From positions 24,005,917 to 24,069,916 of the forward strand of contig OX422221.1 of NCBI GenBank assembly GCA_949130495.1: DNA of 64,000 bases. The letters are read 5' to 3'. Shown piece after piece: positions 1-11,488 of this stretch (within the stretch, counting starts at the first letter, position 1; each line of letters starts with the position of its first letter). The notes under the pieces were generated by a model. It was not told the DNA's origin, did not search any database, and was given only the letters and a program-made list of their open reading frames with translations. The DNA is from Sambucus nigra (Eukaryota > Streptophyta > Magnoliopsida > Dipsacales > Adoxaceae). A program made the position numbers and the translations under genes.

Positions 1-7
1 AGGAACT

Positions 8-3000
8 GTGGCACAATCTATCCAAGTCATGACTCAAGACTTAATTCGACTCGACCGTTTTGATGGCGGAAATTTCACCCGTTGGCAAGAGAAAGTTATG
101 TTCTTCCTCACATCACTAAAACTTGCATACATTCTAGATGATAACCTTGAACAAATTCCCGAGCCCACACCCGAAGACACCGAAGGAATAAAGCAAAAAC
201 GTGTGAAGAGAAAAGAAGACGAATTTATGTGTCGAGGACACATCCTCAATGCTTTGTCTCAAACTGTTTATAGCGCTCATAGAATGATTCCGACGGCAAA
301 GGAATTATGGAAGGCTTTGGAGATAAAGTATCAAAACGAGGAAGCGAGCAATCGTAAGTTTCTAATTTCAAACTATATGAATTTTAGAATGAATAATGAT
401 AAATCTGTCGTTGCACAAGCCCATGAACTCCAACAAATTGTTGGTGACCTTAAAGCCGCTGGTATTAATCTTCAAGATGAATTTCAAGTAGGGGTGATTG
501 TTTCAAAACTTCCATCCTCTTGGAATGGCTTTAAGAAGAAAATTAATCATGATGAAAAGACTTATACTGTGGAATCCCTTCTTCGTCACCTTCGTATTGA
601 AGATGATACTCGTATTCGAGAAAAGAAGGATGAACAAAGTGAGGGTCATTCAAAAGCTAATATGGTTGAGGATAAAAAATCCAAGATTACCAAAGACTCA
701 AAATTTAAAGCAAAGAATGATTCCAAATTCAAGAACCAAGGTGCAAATAAGAAAAAGAAGGGAAAATGTTTCTTCTGTGACAAACCGGGCCATTATTCTC
801 GAGAATGTCGTCTTAAAAAGAAGGCATTTAAAGAAAAACAAGGGTCGAAGGAAACCAACAATGTTGAAGATCTTATTGCTACTGTTTGCGAAGCAAATTC
901 AATTGATAATGAAAGTGGATGGTGGCTGGATACCGGCGCAACGGTCCACATATGCAAAGACCGCTCTTCATTCAAAACATATCAAGAAATTGATGGAAAA
1001 GAAGTGAAGATGGCAAATAATCTTCGCGCCAATGTAGTTGGAAAAGGCACAGTGGAATTGAAGCTAACTTCTGGAAAGACACTTACTCTAATTGATGTAC
1101 TTCATGTACCTGATATGTGTAAAAATCTTGTGTCTGGGGACCTTCTCAATAAGAGAGGTTTCAAACTAGTGTATGAGTCTGATAAGTTTGTATTGTCTAA
1201 GAATGGCCAATTTATTGGCAAAGGGTACTCTTGTAACGGCATGATTAAAATTAATGTAATCAATGATATTAGTTCTGCTTATATGGTTGAGTCTATTTCT
1301 TTATGGCATAGTAGATTAGGTCATGTGAATTATAGAAGTATAAAAAATATGACTAATCTCGGCTTAATCTCGGATTGTAAATTTGATAACCTTTCTAAAT
1401 GTGAAATTTGTGCTCAATCGAAGATAACTAGAAAGTCGTTCAAATCTGTTGAGAGGAAATCCGAAATGCTTGATCTTATTCATAGTGATGTATGTGATAT
1501 GAAGAGTAATATGACTCGTGGTGGAAATAAATATTTCTTAACTTTCATTGATGATTACTCTAAGTATGCATATACATATTTACTTAAAAGTAAAGATGAA
1601 GTTTTCGAGAAATTCCTAATTTTTAAAGCAGAAGTTGAAACTCAACAAAATCGAAAAATTAAAGTCCTACGATCCGATAGGGGTGGTGAATATTACCCGA
1701 GAGAGTTTATACAATTTTGTAATACTCATGGGATAATCCATCAAGTTACGGCGCCATATACGCCACAACAAAATGGAACGGCGGAAAGGAAAAATAGGAC
1801 TTTAGTTGAAATGATAAATTCAATGTTAATCAGTTCTGGTTTACCTTTGTCGATGTGGGGAGAAGCGGTTTTATCCGCATGTTATATTTTAAATAGAGTT
1901 CCATTGAAAAACAAGGATATTACACCATATGAATTATGGTTTAATCGTAAGCCTAATCTTAGACGTCTTAAAGTTTGGGGATGTCTTGCTTATGTAAGAA
2001 AACCCGAACCTAAAAGACCTAAACTAGGAAATAGGACTTACAAATGTGTTTTTATTGGATACTCTAGTAACAGTACGACTTATAGATTTTTAAACCTTGA
2101 AACTCAAGAAATCATTGAGTCGGTAGATGTGCAATTTTTTGAACATCTAACAAAGTTTAGTACTTTGAATCAAGGTTTAGAAAATAATAATTCGACTGTT
2201 GACTCCTCAAATTTAGAAGAAAATTCACAACCTATATCTTCTTCAGAAACAACGAATGACGTTGAACCACGAAGGAGTAAAAGACAAAGAACTGAAAAAA
2301 CATTTGGGCCTGACTTTGTTATTTATTTAGTTGAAGGGGATTTAAATGAGACTAAGAACAAAACTAAATTTGTTCTTAATGTAGAAGATGAACCGACCAC
2401 ATTTCATGAAGCGGTAACATCTAGGGATGCTGTCTTTTGGAAAGAAGCAATAAATGATGAAATGAACTCAATTTTGTTAAATCAAACTTGGGTTATTTCC
2501 GATCTTCCCCCCGGGTCTAAACCTATTGGGTGCAAATGGATATTTAAAAGAAAATTAAATCCGGATGGTTCTATAAATAAATTTAAGGCAAGACTAGTTG
2601 CTAAAGGCTATAAGCAAAAATATGGAATTGATTACTTTGATACATATGCTCCTGTTGCTCGAATCACTTCCATTAGGATATTAATATCTCTTGCTTCTAT
2701 TCACAATTTAGTTATTCATCAAATGGATGTTAAAACTGCTTTTTTAAATGGTGATTTAGAAGAAGAGATTTATATGGAACAACCCGAAGGGTTTGTATTG
2801 CCTGGCCAAGAAAAGAAAGTGTGTAAATTGGTTAAATCTCTTTATGGCCTTAAACAAGCTCCTATGCAATGGCATGAGAAGTTTAATAATATTGTTATAT
2901 CCCATGGATATAAAGTTAATGATGCCGACAAATGTATATATAGTAAATTTGAAAATGGTGTTGGTGTTATTATATGCTTATATGTGGATGACATGTTAAT

Positions 3001-3931
3001 ATTTGGGTCTAATCTCAAATATGTTGAAGAAACCAAAAGGTTTCTTTCATCAAAATTTGATATGAAAGATCTTGGAGAAGCTGATGTGATTTTAGGAATC
3101 AAAATTGTGAGAAAGGATAATTCTTTAGCGTTATCTCAATCTCATTATATAGAAAAAGTTCTTAAAAGATATAATCATTTTGAACTTAAGCCAGCTGCTA
3201 CACCTGTGGATCCTAGCATCAAATTAATGAAAAATACTGGGCGTGCTATGGACCAACTTAAATATGCTAGTATTATTGGGAGTCTAATGTATGCCATGCA
3301 TTGCACTAGACCAGACATTGCTTATGCAGTGAGTATATTGTGTAGATTTACAAGTAATCCAGGACAAGAGCACTGGAATGCAATTTCTAGGGTGCTTAGA
3401 TATCTGAAGAGGACTTTGGATTATGGCTTACATTATGTAGGATATCCATCTGTTTTAGAAGGATATAGTGATTCAAGTTGGAATAATCTTGAATCAAAAT
3501 CAAAGTCAACTACTGGTTGGATTTTTACGCTAGGAGGAGCAGCTATCTCTTGGGGATCCAAGAAACAAACATGTGTATCAGATTCAACAATGCAATCTGA
3601 ATTTATAGCCCTAGCAGATGCATGTAAAGAAGCAGAATGGCTTAGAAATGTGTTGTATGATATTCCTTTATGGAAAAAGCCATCACCTTCTATTATGATA
3701 AGTTGTGATAACCAAGCCACAATTTATAAAGTTTCGAACAAAACTTACAACGGAAAATCTAGACACATTAGTCTAAGACATCAAATTATAAGAAAATTAC
3801 TCAAGGAAGGAGTAATTACAGTCGAATATATTAAAACGAACAAGAATTTAGCAGATCCTCTGACTAAAGGTCTTGTAAGAGAGATGATATATATCACCTC
3901 AAAAGGAATGGGACTAAGGTCTATTAAATAA
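8..3931 (+). CDS. Ty1/copia gag-pol polyprotein, single unbroken frame
   Basis: One frame of about 1307 codons encodes all copia domains in canonical order. Gag comes first, with a CX2CX4HX4C zinc knuckle at about residues 254-267. The aspartic protease motif DTGA is at about 308. The integrase has an HHCC-type N-terminus (HSRLGH near 434, CEIC near 465) and a DDE core that includes RSDRGGEY near 556 and the Glu in the [11 protein letters not shown] stretch near 593. The reverse transcriptase box YVDDM is near 992 and the RNase H motif GYSDSSW near 1154. The integrase-before-RT order is diagnostic of copia. I see no frameshift or stop, and the catalytic residues I could identify are present. 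The frame is open to the window edge; codon 1 here is GTG, so the true start is the ATG at 29 or one upstream of the window. The protein copies the element RNA and inserts the DNA. It could be active; the 5' LTR is not visible. Confidence 0.95.
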   Translation: MAQSIQVMTQDLIRLDRFDGGNFTRWQEKVMFFLTSLKLAYILDDNLEQIPEPTPEDTEGIKQKRVKRKEDEFMCRGHILNALSQTVYSAHRMIPTAKELWKALEIKYQNEEASNRKFLISNYMNFRMNNDKSVVAQAHELQQIVGDLKAAGINLQDEFQVGVIVSKLPSSWNGFKKKINHDEKTYTVESLLRHLRIEDDTRIREKKDEQSEGHSKANMVEDKKSKITKDSKFKAKNDSKFKNQGANKKKKGKCFFCDKPGHYSRECRLKKKAFKEKQGSKETNNVEDLIATVCEANSIDNESGWWLDTGATVHICKDRSSFKTYQEIDGKEVKMANNLRANVVGKGTVELKLTSGKTLTLIDVLHVPDMCKNLVSGDLLNKRGFKLVYESDKFVLSKNGQFIGKGYSCNGMIKINVINDISSAYMVESISLWHSRLGHVNYRSIKNMTNLGLISDCKFDNLSKCEICAQSKITRKSFKSVERKSEMLDLIHSDVCDMKSNMTRGGNKYFLTFIDDYSKYAYTYLLKSKDEVFEKFLIFKAEVETQQNRKIKVLRSDRGGEYYPREFIQFCNTHGIIHQVTAPYTPQQNGTAERKNRTLVEMINSMLISSGLPLSMWGEAVLSACYILNRVPLKNKDITPYELWFNRKPNLRRLKVWGCLAYVRKPEPKRPKLGNRTYKCVFIGYSSNSTTYRFLNLETQEIIESVDVQFFEHLTKFSTLNQGLENNNSTVDSSNLEENSQPISSSETTNDVEPRRSKRQRTEKTFGPDFVIYLVEGDLNETKNKTKFVLNVEDEPTTFHEAVTSRDAVFWKEAINDEMNSILLNQTWVISDLPPGSKPIGCKWIFKRKLNPDGSINKFKARLVAKGYKQKYGIDYFDTYAPVARITSIRILISLASIHNLVIHQMDVKTAFLNGDLEEEIYMEQPEGFVLPGQEKKVCKLVKSLYGLKQAPMQWHEKFNNIVISHGYKVNDADKCIYSKFENGVGVIICLYVDDMLIFGSNLKYVEETKRFLSSKFDMKDLGEADVILGIKIVRKDNSLALSQSHYIEKVLKRYNHFELKPAATPVDPSIKLMKNTGRAMDQLKYASIIGSLMYAMHCTRPDIAYAVSILCRFTSNPGQEHWNAISRVLRYLKRTLDYGLHYVGYPSVLEGYSDSSWNNLESKSKSTTGWIFTLGGAAISWGSKKQTCVSDSTMQSEFIALADACKEAEWLRNVLYDIPLWKKPSPSIMISCDNQATIYKVSNKTYNGKSRHISLRHQIIRKLLKEGVITVEYIKTNKNLADPLTKGLVREMIYITSKGMGLRSIK

Positions 3932-4495
3932 CACAACTATATTTAATGGGAACCCAACTCATATCTTGAAAATATAGATAGAGTTCAATGTGGTACAAAC
4001 AAGTTAAATTATAGTTATGGAACACTAGGAATTTATACAAAAAGTTCCATTCCTATATGCCTAGTGTTGGTTTTCTGCATGTTAGAGGATGAAGTTCACT
4101 TCTTAATAAATCATATAAGTGTGACTCGCAGAATCACTAAAGTTGATTTACCTATTCGAGTGTCGAAAGTGTGGCCGCTTTCTATGAAATCAAGACCGAT
4201 CCTAAAGCGCTCGTGAAATCAGGATTAGCACAAGGCCATAAAAGTGCATGCTAGAAGAACACTTATAAACTCAGAAATCGGTATGTGTGATAGTTCCGGC
4301 TAGTCTCAAAAGGTCCTTGGTTCAAGATACGTTCACCACAGCACCTTGATGAAGCTTTGAATTATTTTCACTATATGAAAGTTCAAGTCCGAAAGACACT
4401 TCTCATTTATGTACTAGATTTTAGCGATAATGCCAAAAGTTATTTATTGTCTTTTTTGCTTTGCTCTCTTGTGTATATTGAAATTGGTGGGAGAA
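3932..4495 (+). other. Copia 3' untranslated internal region ending in polypurine tract
   Basis: This non-coding stretch lies between the gag-pol stop and the 3' LTR. It ends in a purine-rich run, ggtgggagaa at 4486-4495, directly before the LTR TG. This is the usual copia polypurine tract that primes plus-strand DNA synthesis. No ORF of note is seen. Confidence 0.8.
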
Positions 4496-5440
4496 TGTTG
4501 GATTAATTCCAATATTTATTGAGTTTAATTTTTAGTTGTTAATATTTTATTATATTATTTGTGTTTTATTTTAAACATAGTTTGGGTTTTAATTTAGAAA
4601 GTAGAAACATGAGCAAATGGGTGTGAAAGATATGGGGAATGCTCAAAATCCCATATTGTCCCACATTGGAAGAATACTACAAAAGGTAGTGGTATATCAA
4701 CTAAAGGACAACTAAGATTCTTAGTTGACAAGTCAAATAAGAGGCTATGATCCTACGCATCGCGGTGGTGCTTAAGCACCACCAATCGCGACACGCGTAA
4801 GCGCGTAAGCGCGACACGCGGCGCGCGAAAGGGCGATTGGGCGACTTAGGGCGCATTGCACGCTTTGACGCGCACTTGGCACTTGGCACGTGCGCATCGT
4901 CGCTAAACGATCCGATCAAAGGGTTTAAAATCCGAAACGGCTTGATCTAAACCGTTAGATGAACTCGTAGCGTTTCGTGTAGGGGATGTCCATTCGCTTA
5001 CAATGGGACGCCTAATCTGAACCGTTAGATCGTAGCTGTTCCAAACAGGCACGATCCAACGGTTGCTGAGTCACTCCATGAAGAGTTGTGACTGTTGAAG
5101 AACAGTCACAGAAATGGCTATAAAAAGAATTCCAGACCTCTGTTTTGAAAACCGAAAATTGCTAGTTTCTCCTCTCTCCGTCCTCTATACTTTGGCATTA
5201 TCAAGTTACAAATTCAGAGTGTTCTCGGGTTTGATCAAACAGTACATAGTTTGAATCAAACAACTGTTCATACTGCATTGTATCCTGAAGGCAGGTTCTA
5301 CAAAACCCATTGTGTACTCGCGGTTCTGGTTCTGTCTCAACCGGATTGGGAGAAATTTTGCCTAAAAGAAAGCGTTCCAAGAACGTGCCTTGCAGAAATT
5401 GATTATTATATTTCGTTCTTTCCATAAGAAATCTCCAACA
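4496..5440 (+). repeat. 3' LTR of the copia element (945 bp)
   Basis: The LTR begins TGTTGGA right after the polypurine tract and ends TCCAACA, giving perfect 7-bp terminal inverted repeats. The U3 part contains a GC-rich block (about 4755-4830) with a 20-bp perfect palindrome at 4764-4783, and near-repeats of accgttagat at about 4951 and 5021. A TATA box lies at 5119-5126. The 5' copy is outside the window, so LTR divergence and target site duplication cannot be checked. Confidence 0.9.
5119..5127 (+). promoter_or_regulatory. TATA box in copia LTR
   Basis: TATAAAAAG lies about 320 bp before the LTR end, the expected place for the U3/R promoter of a copia LTR. Transcription would start roughly 30 bp downstream. 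Confidence 0.65.
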
Positions 5441-6457
5441 GAACTAACCATTAAGCTAATCTACAAAACCATAAGCTGAATACTAATTTTAAATTGATCT
5501 ATGAATGGGATGTCTGAGTATATGCGTTTTAAGCCGGGTCAATAAATTAGTTCCTTCTTTGTTGTAATTTTCCAAACGTCCAGTGCTATAATTACCACTG
5601 CTTCTATACATTTTTAATCATCAAGAACTGCTAATACAATATAACAGCCCTTTGTTTACAAATCTATTCGAACAGTTATATTTCTTCATATTCGAACAGT
5701 TCAATATGTTGGAAAGATAAGATATATTGAAAACAGGTTTGAAAACAAAAATAATAAACCATAAGTTCGGTTGAAAACAGAAAAAAACTGACGTATAACA
5801 GAAAACAGAACATAAAATGCTGCTGAACAAAAATAAACGCATAACACAAAAACAGATGCGCATTAACAAAAAAACAATATTGCCGAGCCAAATAAAAATA
5901 ATCCATTGAAATCAAAACAGATACGCCTTAACAAAAAAAACAAATTCCTAAACATTTTTTTTAACGCATATCTGCGTAGTGCATGAACGTGAGAAGCCAT
6001 ACATTCATAAAACCCAGACAGTTCTCAAACCTATTTTCTAACGCAAACCTGTTTTTTAACGCATAACAGTCATAAAACGTGTTATAAACATAACACAGTG
6101 AATGTTTTATGAGTGTACTGTCAATCCTCAAATACTGATAAGCATAACACGGTCCCTAGCAGTACCCGAAATAAAAAAGGCTCACGTCCCATTTAATTGA
6201 TCCACTGTAGTAGTACATGGAAATGATGTTAACTAAAATATTTAGAGGACCGAACAATTTTGGACAAAAGAGAGAGAGAGAGGAAGGGAGGTTTGCATTA
6301 CATTGCGAACTAATGTAGTTTCCACCTTGAGTTAACTCGCACAAAAACTCCTTCCTTGTTTGTTTTTTATATATCACATTTTAACTATTTGGCGCTGCTC
6401 ACCCTCAATTATATATATACAGTTGGCACTATTAAAATACAATCTACACAAGAACAT
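5441..6457. other. Intergenic, nothing recognised
   Basis: AT-rich sequence with repeated short words such as aacgcata and aaaacag between 5750 and 6110. Only short accidental frames are present. I see no gene, RNA or defined repeat. Confidence 0.5.
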
Positions 6458-6471
6458 TATATATATATATA

Positions 6472-6640
6472 TATTGTGCTCATGTGCAGACTGTCTTACA
6501 AATTAAAAGTGTGGATTTGACACCTAACACTTGACGGTTAGCCTCTAAAAGGGAAAAAAAATCAAACTTCCTTGAATTAAGTATATTTGACCAACAAAAA
6601 ACATCACACATTCATTCCCCTTTTTGCTCTTGTGCGAGAG
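6472..6640. repeat. Diverged relative of the TIR element at 6691
   Basis: Between two TA microsatellites lies a stretch whose left end (tgtgctcatgtgcagact) resembles the left terminus of the element at 6691, and whose right end reads gctcttgtgcgagagca. The inner word gacacctaac is also shared. It is probably an older member of the same family, but the match is weak. Confidence 0.4.
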
Positions 6641-6641
6641 C

Positions 6642-6644
<3 letters not shown>

Positions 6645-6686
<42 letters not shown>
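6645..6686. repeat. (TA)n microsatellite
   Basis: Uninterrupted TA dinucleotide run of about 42 bp, directly left of the TIR element at 6691. Confidence 0.95.
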
Positions 6687-6689
<3 letters not shown>

Positions 6690-6690
6690 A

Positions 6691-6868
6691 TGCTATTGTG
6701 CGGACTAGTTCGTATTTTAAGAAAACGGATCGGACATGTGTCACCTAACGGCGCGTCTAGAAATTATCGCTAAATTATAGGCACACTCTCTCTCTTTTTT
6801 GGGCTCACCGCCAGGTGACACATGTCCGATCCGCACTTTTAAAATGCGGACTAGTCCGCACAAGAGCA
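6691..6868. mobile_element. Small TIR element (MITE), copy 1, about 178 bp
   Basis: The left end tgctattgtgcggactagt and the reverse complement of the right end (tgctcttgtgcggactagt) form imperfect terminal inverted repeats, and a second inverted pair (cacatgt flanked by gtcacct / aggtgac) lies inside. A related copy with the same interior (ctagaaattatcg, acactctctct, caccgccaggtgacacatgt) is at 33267-33448. No coding capacity. It sits next to a TA microsatellite, so a TA target is possible. Confidence 0.75.
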
Positions 6869-7203
6869 AGAGAGAAAGAGCGACATAGCGAGGGAGGTTT
6901 GCATTGCGAACTAATTTTGAAAAGATAGTGAAAAATTATTTCGAAGCTAATTTTTTTAATTTACAAAAATAACATAAACTAAGTAGTTTTATTGTTTAAG
7001 AAAAAACGTCAATATTTGTAAGTTTTTAAGAATTTAAAAACTGGAAAATACTGACTAATTTTTTTGAAATAGTAAACCTTTTTGTTACTTTTTTATAATG
7101 TCCATTGAATGTTTAGATAACCTCGACTCGAAAATAATTTTTTATATCTTTACAGAATTGGTCGGAAATTTAGGATCTCATTTTAGGGCATCACCTAATC
7201 TAG

Positions 7204-7274
<71 letters not shown>
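7204..7274. repeat. Compound (CA)n(TA)n(TG)n microsatellite
   Basis: A run of CA units passes into TA units and then TG units. The whole 71-bp tract is nearly its own reverse complement and could fold into a long hairpin. Confidence 0.95.
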
Positions 7275-7406
7275 ATTAAAAAATATTTTCTAATTTTATT
7301 AATATCTTTACGTTTAATTAATGTTTATCCCTTGAATATTAAATAAATTTTTTATGACTTTTTTACGAAATGGCCCTTCCGTTTTTATGTTTCGTTAGAA
7401 TCAAAT

Positions 7407-7408
<2 letters not shown>

Positions 7409-7474
<66 letters not shown>
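7409..7474. repeat. Compound (CT)n(GT)n(AT)n microsatellite
   Basis: About 30 bp of CT, 16 bp of GT and 18 bp of AT in succession. It lies close to the truncated end of the decayed copia element that starts near 7540. Confidence 0.95.
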
Positions 7475-7475
<1 letters not shown>

Positions 7476-7539
7476 CTCGGGGATGTTTGTGTCTAAAGGC
7501 ACGATGGAAATTCTTGAAACTATGTATAATGAAACTTGT

Positions 7540-9287
7540 GACCGAAATTTATGTGCAAATAACACTACCTAACGAAACTTTATCATGTTGTTCACGAGAG
7601 ATTTTCTCATTTGAATTGAAAGGAAGATTACAACTCTTTCCCACTTGACGTGAAACACAAATAGTAGACTCTTTATTACAATGGGTTATATCCAAGCACT
7701 TAGATGCATTAGTCTCATGTCCCAAGAATCATCACTACCTTTGTTTCCTTGAGCTGCGAAAATGCTTGTAAGTTTTCCTCATCAAAGGCATACAATGATC
7801 CTCATCAAGAACCTTTGACCATGACCTGTTTGGTCTTCTTGTCCTTAACAATAATATCATTGTTAGTGAATTCAAGTGTGCACTCATTTTCCTTGGCTAG
7901 TTATGAGATAAAAATAAGAGAACTATTAAGTTTTGGTACCATTAGAACATCATTGAGTTCTAGACCATTTACCATTTTTGTCCAACAAGAGTTATTTCCA
8001 ATTGTGAGCCATCTCCAATTAAAACTTTGTTATTAACAAAATAAGGTTTTAAATTAGATATGTTACCAATATTGTTGGTCATATGAGTAGAAGCACCTCA
8101 GTCCACATAAATTTCATTGTGAAGAGGAAATTGTCGCTATTTTGCCACCCTTGCCTGTGTGTTATTTTGTGTCCCAACCGATAAATCACATCTATAGTAA
8201 CAAGCTAGAGCCTTGTGCTAAATTGAGCCATAGACGCGGCAATCTTTTCATGTTGTGTTTGCATCTTCCTTGAACTAGATGTTTTGTAATCAAGTTGTCC
8301 CACTGTTATTTCCACTGTCAGAATATGTTTGCCTCATGTCATGTTGCATGACTTGTGATGATGGACCATACTTTCCATTAAAGTGGGTGTTATTTGTATA
8401 ATAGCCAGCAGGCCTAATACCTCGGCATCTTGAGATATAGTTTCCTTTATATTTGTTGTTTCTTCCTCCATGATTTTTCTTCCTCTTCCCCTTATTCCAT
8501 ATTTTTCCTTCCTCTTCCTCTATAGTTGTTTGTATATCCCTGATAAGATCCTCGTTAAGCAATAAATTCTAATGATTGATCTACTTCAGAAGATTAATGG
8601 ACTTGGGAGTTAATATCTGCTTGCTTCCTTTTCTTCACGAATATCGAATCCTCGCAATGTTGTTATTAGTTGTCCAACAGTTGGTTAGGGAGGCCTGCCA
8701 ATCATAACCGTACGGAAGGTTTTGCATTTATCTCCTAATGCTTGAAGAAAGCTAATAACCTTTGAGAAATCATCTAAATGTTTGTTCGCGACTGTCAAAC
8801 CATTAAAAATTTCCTTGAAACTCTTCGCATATTAATCAGTGGTGTTGCCATCCATTGAAAAGTTTCATAGTTGCTCTTTCAAGGCAAAGTCCTTGTCTTT
8901 TGGACACTTGAAAATATTGTTCTTCAAGAATCTCCCATGTTTTTTTGGTTATGTCACATCCTACCAGCAGGTATATTGATTCCTTATGCATGTTACCTAC
9001 TATCCAACATCGCAAAATGAAGTACTTATTTTCCGAAGAAGCGTACGAGTCAACTTCCTTGTCGATCTCCTTATTATTGCTATTTTTGGACTGAACAAAT
9101 GGCTCATTATAAATCAAATGAGTCACATTTAATGATTGAATAACCTATAACATTTGGGTTCTCCATATAATGTAATTTATGGGTTTAAGTTTCACAAGGC
9201 ACTTGGAAATCAATTAATAAAGAGAATTCAAATAGAGAATCAAACTAGTTGATCTCATGAGTGTGAAACCCTTAAGCTCTGATACCA
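7540..9287 (-). pseudogene. Decayed minus-strand Ty1/copia element, 5' half only
   Basis: Read on the minus strand from the primer binding site at 9276-9287, the remnants appear in order. A gag-like segment around 8840-9126 includes YLLVGCDITKKTWEILEEQY. A basic zinc-region-like segment lies at about 8290-8560. A protease segment near 8060-8130 reads YVD-stop-GASTHMTNN, where the catalytic DSGA has become D-stop-GA. A gag-pre-integrase piece (VGKSCNLPF) sits near 7640. Integrase core, RT and RNase H are absent, so the element is truncated at about 7540, beside a microsatellite. Many stops and frame changes make it a fossil. Confidence 0.75.
9276..9287 (-). other. Primer binding site (initiator tRNA-Met) of the decayed copia
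   Basis: GCTCTGATACCA is the reverse complement of TGGTATCAGAGC, the standard plant retrotransposon primer site matching the 3' end of initiator tRNA-Met. An LTR should begin at the following TG (9288) and run rightward, perhaps to about 9590, but its far end is not clear. Confidence 0.85.
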
Positions 9288-9599
9288 TGAAGAATTATAC
9301 AATGCAACATAGGAGGAGAACGCTCTTATTTTTACACACTTGATTGTCCACGATATTAAGAGATTACATTTCTAGTAGTAAAAACTAATTTTCTATCACA
9401 TATTCAAACTAATCCGCTCTCTAATATTTTACTACATACTCCATACTCCACTGCACACACACATGTCTACCCCATACTCCACTAAAGATGTGCACCTGTC
9501 TCCACATTAAACCCATACACATGGTTCCCTTACTCCTCTATACTTTCTTGTTATTGTTGATTGTGGTATCATAGTTGTTCCCTTTTCAGTGTTGAGCTA

Positions 9600-10613
9600 T
9601 TGACTAAAATGTGGTTTATCACAACCACCACTCCCCACCCTTACACTACCACTCCTCCACCCTAAACCACCATACTTTAACCCATTTCCACCATATTTAA
9701 GCCTAGAAATCCAACTTTCTCCACATGTTACGAAAGATATAAATTTATAGACATGTTGTTTGGGATTTTCAAAGTAGAAAGGAAGAAGAAACAGGGAGTT
9801 TGAAGCAATTTTCTTGGCGACTTCAAGGAAAAAACTAGTGGAGCTAGGCAACCACTTTATGGCCACCTTAGGAGGTGGGAGTTTGCCACCATCCCTCATC
9901 TTCATCCAACCATGTTAGAGCTTTTGAGATGGGAAAAACATTACTCTTTTAGCTTAAGAACTCTATTTCTCTAGTATTGGGTCGGCTATGTAGAGTTTTA
10001 ATAGTAGAATATATGCATGTTTCAAGATAGCTATTTTCTTAGGTTCTTTGTAAAATGATTTACAAATGATCCTAATTGGTTTTGAGAAAATAATATGTTT
10101 TCAAGAAAACTTGGTATTAAACATTTTATGAAATAAAGTCTTTTGAAATCTTATTTATCTTGGTGAGATATTCTGTGAACAAAGTCCTGAATATTTCTTG
10201 GAATAATGGGATTTTTGAAATTAAATATTTATTCAAGTTTGACAAACAAAAATGTCTTTTAGTCTTGAAAAGCATATTTTTTTCAAGTGTTATGAAATTT
10301 CTTGAATAAATCATGTGTAAAACTCATTTTATTGGTTGTTTGGACTAAAAACCCATCGTCCCATGTATATAAATTTGTAGTAATTTGGCATTGACCATAT
10401 GAAGAAATTTAGTAATGGTTTTAATGAGTTTTAACATGAAATAAAGAAAATAGAAATTTCAGCCTTTAAATGTGTTAATATTTGTGAAAAAATTGATAAG
10501 TGTATATTTTCAAGACTATGTGTGTTAATAAAAGGAAAATGGTATTTTCTTATAAAGTAGTCTTCAAAATGCCTACTGATTTCTTTGATATATAAAGAAA
10601 TGAAATAAAGAGT
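9600..10613. other. No recognised feature
   Basis: AT-rich stretch without convincing coding sequence. The right half may already belong to the Tat/Ogre LTR that follows, because the 5' boundary of that LTR is uncertain. Confidence 0.4.
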
Positions 10614-10739
10614 GTAGACAACCCATTATGTTACCCCCTAACTCTCCTTAGGTCCCTTGTACCTCCCCTCATCACTACAAACCTAGGTCATGTCCCGAGT
10701 ACTGACTTGGAAGCCAACGGACACTCCCCGATTCAGTTT

Positions 10740-11345
10740 GACCCAAAAGTCAAACTCTTCATCTCGATCGAGACTCAATGAATCTTCGAAGGGAACTGAA
10801 TACCCTTTCCAACGGTCCACCCCGTGCGCGATTCCGACTTACCATGCGGACGAACGATCCGTTTGCGTCCGAAACCTGACCCAGAGGCCACCGGGCGCTC
10901 CCGGGCTCTGTTTGACCTAAGTCAACTCTTCAGCTCAATCGAGATTGAATGAATCTTCGAAGGGAACTTAATCCCCTTTCCAACAGTCTATCCCGTGCGC
11001 AATTCCAAATTTCCATGCGGACGAACGATCCGTTTGACTCCGAGAGGTCACCGAATGCTTCTTGGGCCCGGTTGACCAAAGTCAACTCTCCAAACCGAGT
11101 CAAACTCTTTGGAATGTCGAAGTTCATGTCCTAAAATTTCCAACGGTCTGCCCCGTGCATGATTTGGACTTACCATGCGGACGAACGATCCGTTTGCGTC
11201 CGAACGATTCCCCGTCTAATGGACCGACAAATGCTTCCGAGCCATATTTGACCCAAAGTTAACTCCCGAACCCAGGAGCGGTCCAAAGGACTTTTGAAGG
11301 TCTCTGAAATAAATTTCCAACGGTATGCTTCGTGCACGATTCTGA
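10740..11345 (+). repeat. Diverged tandem repeats in LTR U3 (about 160-171 bp units)
   Basis: Successive units share the order gtcaactct, gaatcttcgaaggga, tccaacggtc, cccgtgc, ccatgcggacgaacgatccg. Clear copies of the core lie at about 10842, 11013 and 11173, with a fourth decayed copy near 11320. The GC content is higher than in the neighbourhood. The short ORFs here are by-products of the repeat. Confidence 0.75.
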
Positions 11346-11421
11346 CAAACGGTTTGCCCTCGGCGACCAATTTTTCGAAAAAGCCTCAAGCGCACTGCCA
11401 AATGGCAGGTTCCAAATCCAG

Positions 11422-11443
11422 CCTATCGGCACCTGCCGATAGG
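11422..11443. other. Perfect hairpin in LTR upstream of TATA
   Basis: Two perfect 10-bp arms (cctatcggca and tgccgatagg) are separated by only two bases. It lies about 40 bp before the TATA box, so it could be a protein-binding site in the LTR promoter. Confidence 0.7.
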
Positions 11444-11481
11444 TAGTGGCATGCCAATGCCGATCGACAGTCACCTGGGGC

Positions 11482-11488
11482 TATAAAA
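11482..11488 (+). promoter_or_regulatory. TATA box of Tat/Ogre-type LTR
   Basis: TATAAAA within ggctataaaaggaggtc, followed by a pyrimidine-rich leader. Its position within the LTR fits the U3/R junction. Confidence 0.65.

Noticed and set aside
498..1007. Open frame of 169 codons overlapping the copia gag
   Set aside because: It is in another frame of a well-supported gag-pol ORF, with basic, low-complexity content and no motif.
7098..7648. Short ORFs with Ile/Tyr or Leu/Ser runs
   Set aside because: They are translations of TA, CT and GT microsatellites and carry no coding signal.
9562..9572. tggtatcatag as a second primer binding site
   Set aside because: Only partial match, and no LTR end precedes it convincingly; it lies within the uncertain LTR of the decayed minus-strand copia.
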